Positions 12,701-23,924 are shown, counted from the first letter of the stretch. The stretch is DNA of 64,000 nucleotides from Patiria miniata (GCF_015706575.1 NW_024037047.1:7134632-7198631); one strand, 5' to 3'. Notes: a model not told the origin generated them from the letters alone. Numbers and translations are program-made.

Positions 12701-15700
12701 AGCGTAAGTTGTCCTAAATTTATTCTCAAATCTGGGTGCGTACCGGTATATGTACATTTATTACATGTACGGTACTGGAATGTCTCCACGGTAGATAAAA
12801 TCTCTCATATGTACAAACGATGCACTTTAAACATGTACTAGAGCGTGTACAGTGTAGGATTACATTTTTCAAAACTCTGTCTCATTTATATCTAAAAACT
12901 ATAAGTTTCCTCAAAAGCACATTTTGTTGTCATGAGTCTCCTTCTTTGGCAAAATACATTTACGAAACAGGGCAAAGCAATAAGTAATTTGTATCACTGC
13001 ATGTAATTTGTAATTTGCATTTTGAAAAAATGCATTATATAATACATGAACTCAGATAGAATGTTCCTGATCAGGCCGAAGGACGAGTGACTTAATAAAC
13101 ATCAACTGTGCTGTTGCATTGGATCCAATTTACTGTATCCAGAGAAACTGTTCTACCTGAATGCTTTCATTAACGTCCAGTAGAGGACAAGTGAGTGAAG
13201 AACCTAGTGATGCGAATAGCGTCCAGTGGTGTGTACATGTATGTATGTATACGTCTCGCCGTCTAATTTGCATTCCAAATTCCACAATTCACACAGATTC
13301 ACAAACATGACACTGTCCCACAAGATATCGGCTACTTCATAAGCCACATATGGCATTCAGTTATTCCAAGTTGCAACACTCGTGGCTCACAGCCAACTGA
13401 CACACCTGAGCGAGCAGGACGCTCAGCGGGCATCCCTCAACACAATGCCCATGGCTCACAACCAACTGACACACCCGAGCGAGCAGGGCATGCCCAGCAA
13501 GCACTCCTAATCCTAACAAATCCTACTTAAGGAGTAGCATCTCCAACTATCTTCAGTCTCCTGACGATGACTAGAGCAGGCTAGTCGAAACGTTGAGACC
13601 AAAGACAAGTTCTTTTAGAACTTACAGCAGGACTGTTCTAAACAGAACAAAAAACTACTTAGCAAGTTGATAATAAGCAGGACAAGTTCTTCTCAGAACT
13701 AATATCTTCTAAGCAGTAGTTATTACCACATGGTGTTACCGCAAACCGAAACGATACCGATACCCCACCATGCAAAGCCTCAAATCTTAAATCAGAATCT
13801 TCCACTGGGGCTACTGGACCCTATTCAACACAAATCTGACTTCTCTCTCTTTTCTTGAGCAATTTCCTTCTAATCGTAATCATTCTTTGGCGCTGGCTGG
13901 ATAAATATCGTGAAAGTCTGTGATGAAAAGACATCTTAAAGGATTGGATAAACCATTTTAACAGCGCAGGCATCTCAAGGTATGCACACTGGCAACAAGT
14001 ATCCTGAACCTGTGCAGTTTCTTAGTGATATTTGGTTGGCAAGTTGAACTGCCCTGCCATATTGACCACAAACAGTCTTTCAATAATGAGCTATTTAAAC
14101 AGGACACGTTGATATACATTTAGCACTGGCAGTCCAGTAACAGTACATGTTCTTGTCCGTAAAACTACATTATGTGTATACTACACAGGAATTGAAATTC
14201 AGCTTGTAACAGAATAACATATATTATTGTGGGTTTTTAAAGGGCCAGGATATACATGTACAACATCTGCTTTTGCTGTTACAATTTTCAGAAATGAAGG
14301 ATTTGGGGAAGGGGGGGGGTTAGTAGTTTACAGCAAATATTGTTACACTGACTTGTTTGAAGTTTTGTGTTCCATAAGATGAGATGGAGCAATGTATAGA
14401 TGTTGGGAATTGTAAGGTCAGGGAAACAGTCTAGTTGGCTTGTAACCATTCACAGATGTGTAATCGATTGCAAACAAAATGCAAAGTTTTATATGGTAAA
14501 TTGGGGGCAGTATTTGAAAAAAAAAAGCCTTTTCACTAAACTCCAAGTTTAGATTGATATACTCAAAAAGAATCACTGCAGTAGGAACTAAAGTGAAAAC
14601 TCAATCGATTCAACTTGTGGAGTAGTCACTCTTAGTCGCTTGTTCTAGTACAGTTGAGTGATTGTGCTCGAATGGCCTACGTTAATAGTTCAGTCCGAAC
14701 CTTTGTTTGAAAACGACGGTAATATTCCTCTTTTCTTGAAGATCATAGGTGTTTGATCATAGGTGTTTGATAGTAATTCTTTGACACTATTATTTACTTG
14801 AAATTAAGTAGGCATTTCATGATATTTTAACATTATAATAGTTTTTGATCGTTTGCAAATGGTGGTACAAAATACCTTTAACAAGACAGGTATATCTCCA
14901 TTTGGGAATTCAATAATACATTTGTCGTACGAATGTTCAGGCCCATGCTGTCGTTTGTTCCATTATGTACGACGCTTTGACCAATGACGGCCGATAATGT
15001 CCGATCCTGTATGTCCGACGGCCGATTATGCCTGACCCATATTGTTCAACGGCCTATCATGTTCTACCCATTATGTCCGACGGCCGATTATGTCCAATCC
15101 ATTGTGTCCAACGGCCGATTATGCCTGGACGATTATGTCCGACTAAAAATTACGCCTGACCCCGGTAAGCATGGTAACTTATAGGACTGTGATTATCTCC
15201 ACCCCCACGCCCCCCCCCCCTTCCTCTTAACTACGCCGCTGCATGCTTCCTGGGCTTAATATACCAATCAGTCTCCTTGATTCTGATTTTTAAAAAAAAT
15301 GCATTTGTTTACAAATAAACTGAAATGTATAGCATTGAAAGTAAAGCCCAAGTCACACATGCACGGTTTAGAGCTACTGATCTCCACGGTTTAAAATGTG
15401 TTATAAACCATGGGAGTACCGTATTCATCCTTAGTACATCCGTGGTTATCCGTCATCGTCCTTGGGTATTCGTGGAGGAGCTACGGAAGTTTTAAACTGT
15501 TCACAACTTCCGTGGTGAACCGTTATGAAAATTAATCCGCAGTGCAACCGTGGGACATCCGTAGGACAACCGTATTCATTCGCAGTGTTATTCGTGCATA
15601 TTCTTGTAGATTCGTAGCTCATTCGTGGTAGAAATCTCTACGAATTCGCTACGAATGTCCTACGGGCATGCCCGGATGTGCTAGGGTTCTGCTAAGGTTG

Positions 15701-18553
15701 TATATATGCCGTAGGAGAACCTTGGTCGTCCGTGGCCCAATCGCAGACAACCGTGGCGGTAACGTCATTATTCTTATTAGTAATACCGTCGATATTCAAC
15801 AATCCGTCTATATTCTTGACAAACCGTGGTGTATTCGTAGATAAACCTTAGGACAGTCATGGCTATTCGTCCTGAAACCAAAGTGCATTCTTAGAAAGTC
15901 GATTTCTCCACGAATCTCGACGCGGTTCATCGTGATCGATTGATTCTTGGTAAACCGTGGATATTCGTAGCAGCAACCGTGAATGTGTGACTTGGGCTTT
16001 AATACTGTGCATTGGTTATAGGGTCCATGTAAGTTAACTCTAACTTGAAGCATTGAGGTAAAATAAAATACAAGCAGTGGGTCAACATATCATGGGAAAT
16101 GTGCGAGGCTAATATTTTTTGGGTCACTTGATATACAAGTTTTGATTGAATTACTGCAGCTCAGTTAACGACCATATTGAATGCAAACACTGTATTATGG
16201 TTCATAAACACATTGCATCGCACTTAAATTCGTGTCTGTAAATTACAATGTGTGTTACTTATGTGGACACTCCCGCATCAGTGATATTTTGTGAATTTGT
16301 TCCTTGTTGTTTAGTTTAGGTTTCGACATGACGATCGACTTGCCATATCTGATCATTCTCCATCTGGCATGACACAAACGTTTTGCCTAAGGTCGAGCTT
16401 TAAGCTTTAGTCATGCAACTTATAGCCACAAAAACGTTCCGCTCGAAGTCATGTGAATGCAATACCGGTTTTTTTTTCTTTGCGGGGACGCTGTAAAAGG
16501 AGCCAACTTAATTGGCAGTCACGACAACAACACAAGGTACATGTACTATGAGGTCAACCGCAACTTGAAACATTGCACCAACAGTACGCCTACTGCGATC
16601 TACCGCGATATGTGATTTTTCCCCATTTTTTTACCAATATGGCGGCCATATAAGCCACCAAATTGGCCGCCATCTTTAATTTGAAGCGTGATGGCAAAAA
16701 AGGATACCAGAAATGAGTTTTTGATCTTGGATATCTCCTACGCATCGGATTTTTTTAACTTTTACTGTTAACATCCAAAATGTGTTTTAGGACCCTAAAA
16801 GGCACCCAAAAAAATTGGTGAAAGTTAGTTCGGGGGGGGGGGGGGTGCACGGGGTCCCCCATACATACTCCCCTAATTCTGTGCGAATATTCACGGTGCT
16901 GTATATAATCGCGGATCTTTTCACAAGAATACTTCCGCGATTATCATTATTGCACGGCAACTGGAGGAAAACCCACAATTTCAGAGGGTTGCAATCGTGG
17001 TATAAGAAACACAATTGTTGCCTGCAGTGTTTGGGGTCCATGGGTGGTGTATTGCTCATGCAAGTTTTCCCCCGTACTGCCTTACTGTGGACCTTTTTAC
17101 TGATTCATTATAGAAATTGCTGCCGTTGCGCATGTTTGCTAAACGGTATAGTGCTGTCGAATCCTGCTTACTGGCCCGTCAAACTGTTGGCCCGTCCCCT
17201 TGGCGGGGTGCACCCGTCCATGGCGCGGCCGTTCCATCTAGTGATTCTCCGGTGGCTTGCTTGCTCCGATACGACCAAAAAAACACATGGTCTCTGCCCG
17301 CTTTTTGTGTCCAACACATTTGGAGATTTTTTTCCGAGTTATATTGCTGCGAAATAACGAAACAGGCTGTTTGAAGGATACAACACTCTTGGCACAGTTC
17401 GTCTTTTCCAGGACATAAAATTACACCCCCCCCGGGACTACGATTTAGTCTCTGCTCTCATCCATACACGGTGGTGTATTACTCAGGCAAGTTTCTCCCC
17501 GTACTGTCTTACTGTGGAACTCTTTGCCATATTTATTATAGAAATTGCCGCCGTTGCGCATGTTTCCTAAACGGTATAGTGCTGTCGAATCCTGCTCACT
17601 GGGCCCGTCACAAAAACAGGTTTAGGATAAAACACTCTTGCTAAACACTCTTGGCGCAGATCGACTTTTCTCAGGACCTCAAATTACATTTTTTCCCCCA
17701 GGGAGTACGATTTGCTATCTGCTGTCATCCATACGTGTTTTTTGTTGTTGTTGTTGTTGTTGTTGAAAGACACAGTGATGTATTACTCATGCACATTTCT
17801 CCCCCATACTGCCTTACCGTGGAACTCTTTGCTCGAATCGTTATTGTCTGTATATTGAACAACCTCCGTGTCGAGGCCCACATGCTAAATTGCGCATGAT
17901 TTACCATTCAAACAGACACTATAACTGATGTCATTTACAGGTAACAGAAATGTATTTATGGGATATTATTGACTACTCTTATAACTTATCTAAACTCAAA
18001 AAAAGTTAGTCAAATGGGTTGGTATATGTAGCCCAATATATTGGCAACATACCAACTGCCTTCACTCGTGGGCAATTTCTTTCGCACGACAAAGGCGCTG
18101 GTTATCAACCCCAACATCCCCCCTCTTCATGTATGTTTCCCGCCAAGTGCATCACCGCCACTGGGGACTCTTTTACCGTATCAAATGCCCATCTGCTTTA
18201 ATAACTCGAAACAGAAAATGACATTTCATTATTTTAACCAATGTATTTATACCCGTTGTGTTTGAAAAAAATTGACTCCATCTCAATTAAAACAGAAAGT
18301 CACAATTATGGACAGGTGCTACTGTTTCACCCAATAACATTTACAGACACATACGGACACACATATATCAATACTGACGTCTATGATGCAGTCAAAAACA
18401 GAAACACAAAATGGAACTACAGAGAGTAAAAAAATAGCAATTTTGAAAGGAGTTACCTGGGCCAAAACGGAAGTCCAGCTTCCAGGCGATCCCGGTCATC
18501 AGAACGATTACGACTGCCGCCAAAAAGACGAAGGTACGAAACAGAGTTTTCAT
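1580..18553 (-). CDS. UDP-galactopyranose mutase fused to DUF3431, type II membrane-anchored; two-exon gene
   Basis: The coding sequence is the join of 18553-18457 (97 nt) and 3759-1580 (2180 nt), 758 residues. Seen: exon 1 ends CCCAG/GTAACT in phase 1; exon 2 follows a pyrimidine-rich TTTTGCTCCTTTCAG in the complementary phase and the split codon is GTG (Val33). A membrane segment spans residues 7-24, with basic K2 and R6 before it, so a signal anchor with the bulk of the protein lumenal is inferred. Residues about 62-530 match eukaryotic UDP-galactopyranose mutase, which interconverts UDP-galactopyranose and UDP-galactofuranose using reduced FAD. Visible are the Rossmann motif GSGPTALG (67-74), KPGGLASS, the histidine-loop motif DVGVHVVFSH, FMRKYN, GTGGIW, PFYRVTMFSNYS and ANQDHSF. 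Residues about 552-755 resemble DUF3431 (REAHAYLVHI, VFAQGD, CFNGCFAATK). At least six N-X-S/T sequons lie after the anchor. Joining the exons across 14.7 kb is inference, supported by phase, donor, acceptor and TATA box. No other exon is apparent between them. Confidence 0.85.
3760..6365 (-). other. UGM intron, 3' part
   Basis: No coding exon is recognisable. It holds a dispersed repeat copy (4985-5415) and low-complexity tracts (poly-T near 4331 and poly-C near 6021); otherwise nothing supported. Confidence 0.6.
4985..5415 (+). repeat. Dispersed repeat, copy 1
   Basis: It shares long stretches in the same order with 14245-14545: a TTGCTTTTGCTG...TTTTCAGAAATG block, AATGTTACACTGACT, AATTGTAAGGTCAGGGAA, TGTAATCGATTGCAAACAA and GGGCCAGTATTTGAAAAAA. 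Family unknown; no coding capacity. Confidence 0.7.
6583..6920 (+). repeat. Left subterminal tandem array, ~53-bp units with palindromic AAGTCGACTT
   Basis: About six units; the marker CTTGTCCAGATG recurs every 52-54 bp (around 6618, 6670, 6724, 6777, 6830). Each unit also holds a small palindrome around AAGTCGACTT. Confidence 0.85.
7755..8080. mobile_element. Intact hAT-type MITE, 326 bp
   Basis: Termini CAAGGGCGGATCC and GGATCCGCCCTTG, with an exact 8-bp target duplication CATTAATC at 7747-7754 and 8081-8088. Non-coding, with runs of C, G, A and T just inside the ends. Apparent reading frames across it are artefacts. Confidence 0.92.
9594..9731 (+). repeat. Repeat copy with hammerhead-like core bounded by a perfect 23-bp inverted repeat
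   Basis: An exact 23-bp inverted repeat (9594-9616 and 9709-9731, containing CACATGGTG) encloses CTGACGA (9626-9632), a hairpin GGGCAG/CTGTTC (9634-9639 with 9646-9651) and GAAAC (9652-9656). A second copy of the core is at 13561-13591. No stem III partner is visible, so catalytic activity is doubtful. Confidence 0.6.
10795..11185 (-). repeat. Right subterminal tandem array, inverted copy of the 53-bp units
   Basis: The same unit in reverse orientation (CATCTGGACAAGTCG), about seven units. Arrays in the two arms differ in copy number and variants, so they have evolved since the arms formed. Confidence 0.85.
11504..13370. other. UGM intron, no feature recognised
   Basis: AT-rich unique-looking sequence with short poly-C and TGTATGTA tracts. 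No exon, RNA gene or clear repeat boundary could be supported. Confidence 0.5.
13375..13530 (+). repeat. Two-copy tandem duplication
   Basis: Words such as GGCTCACA, CCAACTGACACACC and GAGCGAGCAGG recur about 70 bp apart with small differences. Confidence 0.6.
13540..13800 (+). repeat. Second copy of the hammerhead-like repeat
   Basis: CTGACGA (13561-13567), stem GACTAG/CTAGTC (13569-13574 with 13581-13586) and GAAAC (13587-13591) are followed by CGTTGAGACC. About 140-200 bp on come CACATGGTGTTACCGCAAAC and CCCACCATGCAAAG, both also present beside the 9.6-kb copy. The stem differs in sequence but not in pairing from the other copy. Confidence 0.6.
14245..14545 (+). repeat. Dispersed repeat, copy 2
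   Basis: Direct partner of 4985-5415, sharing the same ordered words. Confidence 0.7.
14935..15170 (+). repeat. Degenerate minisatellite of GTCCGACGGCCGATTATG-like words
   Basis: ACGGCCGATTATG and close variants (ACGGCCGATAATG, ACGGCCTATCATG) recur at roughly 35-50-bp intervals among CCATTATGTCC words. No terminal structure is clear. Confidence 0.7.
15344..15999. mobile_element. 656-bp foldback-type element made of short CCGTGG/TTCGTAG words
   Basis: The ends AAGCCCAAGTCACACAT and ATGTGTGACTTGGGCTT are inverted copies flanked by TA (15342-15343 and 16000-16001). The interior is almost entirely short words CCGTGGT, CCGTAT, TTCGTAG and TTCGTGG and their complements. No open frame of note. Confidence 0.8.
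17040..17850 (+). repeat. Three-copy irregular tandem repeat
   Basis: The block GTGTATT(A/G)CTCA(T/G)GCA...CCGTACTG(C/T)CTTACTGTGGA recurs near 17047, 17472 and 17777. The first two copies continue through TTGCGCATGTTT and ACGGTATAGTGCTGTCGAATCCTGCT. Lies at the 5' end of the UGM intron. Confidence 0.7.
18457..18553 (-). CDS. Exon 1 of the UGM-DUF3431 gene: signal anchor
   Basis: The exon encodes 32 residues plus one base: a short basic N-terminus, a hydrophobic run TFVFLAAVVIVLMTGIAW and the start of a stem (KLDFRFGP). The ATG (18553-18551) has A at -3. Upstream in-frame codons exist but contain no ATG. The donor CAG/GTAACT follows at 18456. A hydrophobic N-terminus, a good donor and a TATA box in the right place argue for a real first exon. 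Its assignment to the exon at 3759 rests on phase agreement and the absence of any closer candidate on this strand. Confidence 0.8.
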
Positions 18554-18640
18554 TTTGCAGAGATAAACGTGAAACGAAACGACTAGGTCGACGCTCGGAA
18601 AAACGACACACACGTATTCAAACTGTCTGTGTTATAGCAG

Positions 18641-18648
18641 TTTTATAG
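18641..18648 (-). promoter_or_regulatory. TATA box of the UGM-DUF3431 gene
   Basis: CTATAAAA on the minus strand lies 88 bp upstream of the ATG of exon 1. Transcription would start about 30 bp downstream, near 18613, giving a 5' leader of roughly 60 nt with no upstream ATG seen. Motif seen; use inferred. Confidence 0.55.
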
Positions 18649-18659
18649 TTCTGTGACGA

Positions 18660-19435
18660 TACCTGCCACCTAAATGATGCTTTTAGCAATGCCTATGGCT
18701 ATAGAGCTATTCCATTGTAAGGACGCGGTCATGGCTCCCAGAGCCTGACCGTGTCCTTAATATAAGGACTATATTAGACCGGGAGCTAGATTGAGTTTAA
18801 CAATTTGAGCACAAAAGGTAGTTCCGAAATGGCCATTCTTAAGTTGCCCTAGGTCGGATGGGGGTCAGCTGGCCAGGGGACCATGGTCAAGTGTCCAAAA
18901 TTTCGAGTTTAATTCACATGTCGCGCACAGGCGCCGTTTTTCGACTTCAGTGTTGAGATTGACCCCCTGATACCAAAAACGCTACTTAAGAACGGAAAAA
19001 GTCGGATAAAGTTACTTAAGAATGAGTTAAAGATTGTATCTATATAATATGTTTCAATATATACTGTATACAAATGTACACGTATACATCCTGGTCAATA
19101 GTGGAGCTCCTTAGGCCCATTATTTTTGCCCAAACCGTGCCCAAATTTGTGCTAAGAGCATAAAAAACGGCGTGCAGATCCAAAACGGTCTGAGAATCAT
19201 TTTAAGAGGTGGACCCACCTTGAAACCTGCCGATTTGGTGGCGGAGCTTGATTTTTTTTGAAAGGGGGTGAAAGGAATGAAAACTCAGAAGAAGTGTATT
19301 TATTCATTTTCCTTCTTTTTCCATGCCTTGAAATAAATTTGGACAAGACATAAAACATTCTAGCATTTTAAAAGTCATATTTTCCGCCCGATTTGTGGGC
19401 GTGGCCTAAATGTGTAAAGGGGTGGTGTATACGAG
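18660..19435. other. Intergenic, nothing supported
   Basis: Sequence upstream of the UGM promoter. Apart from the promoter itself no coding or RNA feature is visible. Confidence 0.5.
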
Positions 19436-20987
19436 TGGTTTGATCTGATTGTGACAAATATTGTGCATTTTCGTGGTAAAAACTATGAAACTTGGCAGGC
19501 CTGTTTGAACTTCAAATGGGCTTAACATATGTTTACGAGAGGGATCCACTTTGGAATTTGCCCACTGTGGGGATGAGCTTTATTTGAAAAGGGGTGCACA
19601 AAATCCAGAAAAACTGTATTATGTGCTGCAATCAGTGCTCTTTAGGTCTATTTGCTTTCAAATAGGCCTAGCATATGAAATACAAACATTTTAACGTTAA
19701 ACCACTTGTTACTGACACTCATTTGGTGGGCGTGGCTTAAATTCTAGGGGATTTATGGAAGCACCTTGATTCAAACGATGCCCAAATCGTCATTTTGGTG
19801 ATGGAAAACACAAATTCTGTGTTCGTTAACTACAGTTGTACAGCAATGTAAAGACAATATTAAAGGTAACAGACGTTTCGCCCCCCCCCCCCTTCTAAGC
19901 AACATGTCAAAGTAGGGGGATTAATATTCGATACATTTTTGTACTGCTCAAAGTGCTTTGATAGTGATCCGTCATTCAAATATTTCATATTAAAGGCTTC
20001 AAGCTTATTTAACCTATGCGTACATCTTAATCAACTGTCAAGAGTCAAAGAGCATCCTTAAATGAATGTAGGAACATTTGCATTTAGTAAAAAGAGTACC
20101 TATCGATTAACCACAAATTCTTTGCCTAAATAAAGTTTGGGACCTGCTTTATGAAAGTGTTTCGCCTGAACTTCATTTAGAAGTGAGAACACGTTGAAGG
20201 TGGTTTTAGAAAATTTTCCCGCATGCTGTTTTTACCGAGCTATCCAGCAAATGTTGGCCGTATCCCAATTTGTCGATGTCTTTTTCAATCAGAAGGCGCT
20301 TGTTAGAAACCATAAACGATGCAATATAGCAGGGATCACGCCCAAAGTCATTACAAATTAATATCAAATAAACCACAACGGGAAACTGACTGCATTTATG
20401 CAGACTCTTGACAGGTGATATTATGTAAATATACTGCTACAGGATACTAGAAGCCCGAAATCAGAAGTATTTAATTGAAGTAGATTAAATTACTTTGAGT
20501 CAGTATGCATACTATTCTTACCTACCATGTAGGCCTACTTTAAAATGTAGCACCACAAAAGGGGCAAAATGCTATACCTTTGACGTGGTCTTTACAGTGT
20601 ATTGTGAAACATATACAGTTAACGAATGCAGAATTTGTGTTTTTACCACCAAAATGAGGAGTTGGGCCTCGTTTGAATCAAGGTGCTTCAATAAATCGCC
20701 TAGAATTTCAGCCATGCCCACCAAATGGATGACAGTACCTAGTGGTTTAACGTTAGAACGTTTGTTATTTCATATACGCCTATCTGAAAGCATACATAAT
20801 TTATAAAGACAAGGAATGCTGCAGATACAGGGTTTTTTTTCTGGATTTGTGCTCTGCCCCCACAATAGGCATATTCCAAAGTGGATCCCTATCGTAAAGA
20901 TATGGTCAGCCCATAAGTTCAACCAGGCCTGCCAATTTTCAGGGTTTTGCCACGAAAATGCACGATAATTGTCACAATTGGATTAAA
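19436..20987. mobile_element. ~1.55-kb foldback element
   Basis: Imperfect inverted arms about 19436-19860 and 20590-20987. They share ATTGTGCATTTTCGTGG-like, GGCAGGCCTG, GGATCCACTTTGGAAT and GAATCAAGGTGCTTC words in opposite orientation. Exact ends uncertain; non-coding. Confidence 0.7.
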
Positions 20988-21271
20988 CCTACAATCCTGG
21001 CCAAATCTCGCTGGGCCCCCAACCCCCCGGCCCCCGCTCAATGTTGTCTCTCATTGCGCGGTGTGTGCCCCATCAGCTGAAGAGAACAACATTGACCGGG
21101 GGAGCGGGGGACTTGGTGACCGTGGCAGGCTCAGAAAGTGTCCCAACCATTTTGGCCGGGATTGTCTGAATGTACAATAGCCTTGATATTGGATTTGGAT
21201 ATTGCGCGCAGTACGCGTTCAAATAATAATACACACACCGCGCGCGCTGGTAACATGGTCAATGCACACGA

Positions 21272-21664
21272 TTCACCATGACGGTGCACCATGTCATTTT
21301 GGCCGATATTTTTACAAAATACAGATTGTGTTCGACGTGAAAGCCGTATTAGGATACACAAACAACGTATCATCTTCTTCAATTTGTTTTTAATCCCTCA
21401 TTTGGACCAAAAATCCATTCAAACCATAGTGTAACCACGGTTCACTGTAAATTATATAAGAAGCAGAGTCACTCAATTCCTTTGTATTTTGGTTTGGAAG
21501 GATCACCGATGGATTTTTCGGCAAATTAACGGAATGAGTGAATACAAACAAATTGACAAGGATTGAATGTTGTTTGTGTATCCTAATGAGCCTTTCAAGT
21601 TAAACACAAACTGGATTTTGTACAGTTGTCGGCCAAAATGGCATGGTGAACCGTCATGGTGAAC
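21272..21664. mobile_element. ~393-bp foldback MITE
   Basis: TTCACCATGACGGT at the left and its inverted counterpart CCGTCATGGTGAA at the right. The arms continue with CATTTTGGCCGA, a GTATTAGGATACACAAAC-like word and its complement. No coding capacity. Confidence 0.8.
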
Positions 21665-21728
21665 CGTTACGATGCACTCAACAATAAAGTTGTGATTTTA
21701 AAGGATTGGAACATAGCCTCTTGTCGCC

Positions 21729-21800
21729 GGTACTTTCGGTGGTCTATTGGTGAAGACGTGCTCAACAATGCGGGGGTCGTGGGTTCGAATCTCACCGTAG
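21729..21800 (+). repeat. tRNA-like SINE head
   Basis: An A-box-like TGGTCTATTGGTGAAGACG and a perfect-looking B box GGTTCGAATCT lie at tRNA spacing with partial acceptor complementarity. The clover leaf looks incomplete, so it is more likely the head of a SINE than a functional tRNA gene. Confidence 0.55.
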
Positions 21801-21849
21801 ATAAATACATGTGGATTGTTTCCCCGCAGTACTCGGGAAGTAATTAGCA

Positions 21850-23830
21850 ATTTAGCATACCCTGCTTAACGCCCATACGTGTTAGGATACACTGCAAAAT
21901 ATATTTGTATTTTTAATGTCCATTTTTGTATTACTATCAATAATTATTATTTGGCCTAAATATGTGTTCTTTCATTCAACCTTCGGCCGCCATTACATAT
22001 TGTGGAAACAAAACTCAAGAAAACAGCTCCCCAAAGCGATGTCTGATTTGACCAAAAAAGTGCCCCTTTTTCTTCTCAACCAATCAAAACGGTTGTAACA
22101 TGAAAGGAAAGCGTATTGTGTTCTCTTTCAGAAACCGTGCGAGGTAATTGTATGCGACCGGGTTCGCACGTGTGCCGTTCGAAGAAGTAGGCCTAAACCC
22201 GCACCCTCAAAAATCGAGGAAATGTGCCGTGACCTCCATAGGAAACGCGAAATTTTCACTGAGTTAATTGCCCGTTTTTCAATGGAAAAGTGCACATAAT
22301 AATTCGCCTTTAATCATGAAGAAATTATATTCATGTGAAAGAGGAAAATCTATATTTTGTGATGCAATGCGAGGGAGTAAGTTTAACCGACACACTTTCC
22401 GCATATTAACGAAAGTTTGCTCAGAGCGCCAATAGACATGAGCCAGTCTTCCCACGTAAACAGAGCTGCACTAGTGGCAAGTGAGCAAATGCCCCCTAGT
22501 TCTCCATATAATGGAATACAATGGACAGCAATTAAAAAAAATTCTTTTCTAAAACATGCATTATTTCTGATGGCATAGATCAGTTTCAGTTGTACTTTGT
22601 TTGTTTTCTGATGAAAAATCTTTTTCGATTAGAAATGTGGACTAAGCTGTCGATTGGTCGATTTGGATGCCATTTTGTTGGGATACAACAACGGGTAACC
22701 GAGGACCCGATATGGATGGTGCCCGCTGAATCACACAATCTCGAGGTCAAGCCGCAGTTTTATTTTTGCTAAATTAATCGCCGAATCTGCTCTCATGTCA
22801 CAGACCCTTGCTGTGCAAGAGGATATATTCCATAGACTAGATATTAGCAACCTGTGCAACACATTGTGGCGCAAGTGGAGATATGCCATGATAGATGGTT
22901 CTCCCTATCGTACCGTTCTAACGTTAGGGGTGGGTATTGTCTCACTTTTTTGTACTTTCTTAATATTCTGCCCCCTTCAAAAAAATATGTAGTTCTCTAC
23001 TAGAAACAACAATTAAACAGTTTAAAAAAATGAAAAGTTTAAGCCACCTTTACGTGCCGCCAACAAGTTTTTGGTGAAGGGCGCGCCCTTTATGGTTAGT
23101 TGAACTGACATGTTTTCTGACCTTTGATGTACTTCAGAAAGGCAAATTGTAATTGAGGTACCAGACTATATATATTAAAGACCACTTGGGCCACACAGGA
23201 GATCAGCTGATCATATTCTGTTGACAAAGTTGACGGTTTTAAGTCAATAAAAGCAATAGATTTTGCAATTCAATGGTTTCTCAAACATTGGGTGAAACGT
23301 TTGATAGGAAAACATTGAAAGGCGCATAATTAATATTAGGTGGGTAAACACATTCTTATTAATTATTTTAAGGCCTTGTGCTTCACCATCAGCCCAGGTC
23401 AACATGGTCAAAGATTAAAGAGAAGATAGCCAGGTTCCTTTTGAGAATATTCAGGTGTAGCAAATTTGTTATACCAGAAGTAATGTACAGTGGAACGAAC
23501 TCAAGGATGAACTCAAAGATAAATTGTAAGGACCATTCACATCATCGGACCAGGTTGATGGGTATATGGAAGACTACTGATGTAAATGAACGGACAAATA
23601 TTGCTCAGTTATACCTTGATATGTTCGGTGTGCCTTAGACACGGCCCTTTCCGTGCCCAAAACTATACCGCTAGAGCCTCAGGAAGCTTCCTATTTGATG
23701 CAGCAAATCTGAAGCTATTTTGGACAATATTAAAGCAGACCTCACGATGGATGATTTTCAAACGAGCCATTAGCCTTGTTCAATGCGGTCTCTCGGCTTT
23801 TTGTCGAAGGGAGATAATTGGGCCCTAGCA
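21850..23830. other. Intergenic, nothing supported
   Basis: Short open frames occur but none has a recognisable domain or splice structure. Confidence 0.5.
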
Positions 23831-23840
23831 CCCACAATCA

Positions 23841-23905
23841 ACGCGGTTACGTGCGTGTACCACCGACCCTTGTCCGTGCGTGTACCACCGACCCTTGTCC
23901 GTACG
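23841..23905 (+). repeat. Short tandem repeat, ~26-bp unit
   Basis: CGTGCGTGTACCACCGACCC occurs twice in tandem, followed by TTGTCCGT each time. Confidence 0.8.
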
Positions 23906-23924
23906 AACGGTTCGGTACTACTAG

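Noticed and set aside
9626..13591. Calling the CTGACGA...GAAAC motifs functional hammerhead ribozymes
   Set aside because: No stem III partner (a complement of CGTTG followed by a UH cleavage site) is visible at either copy.
18554..18613. Longer N-terminus for the UGM protein from an upstream in-frame codon
   Set aside because: The upstream codon at 18613 is GTG, not ATG, and lies at the expected transcription start below the TATA box. The first ATG is 18553.
21729..21800. Functional tRNA gene
   Set aside because: The boxes are good but acceptor pairing looks incomplete and SINE-like sequence follows.
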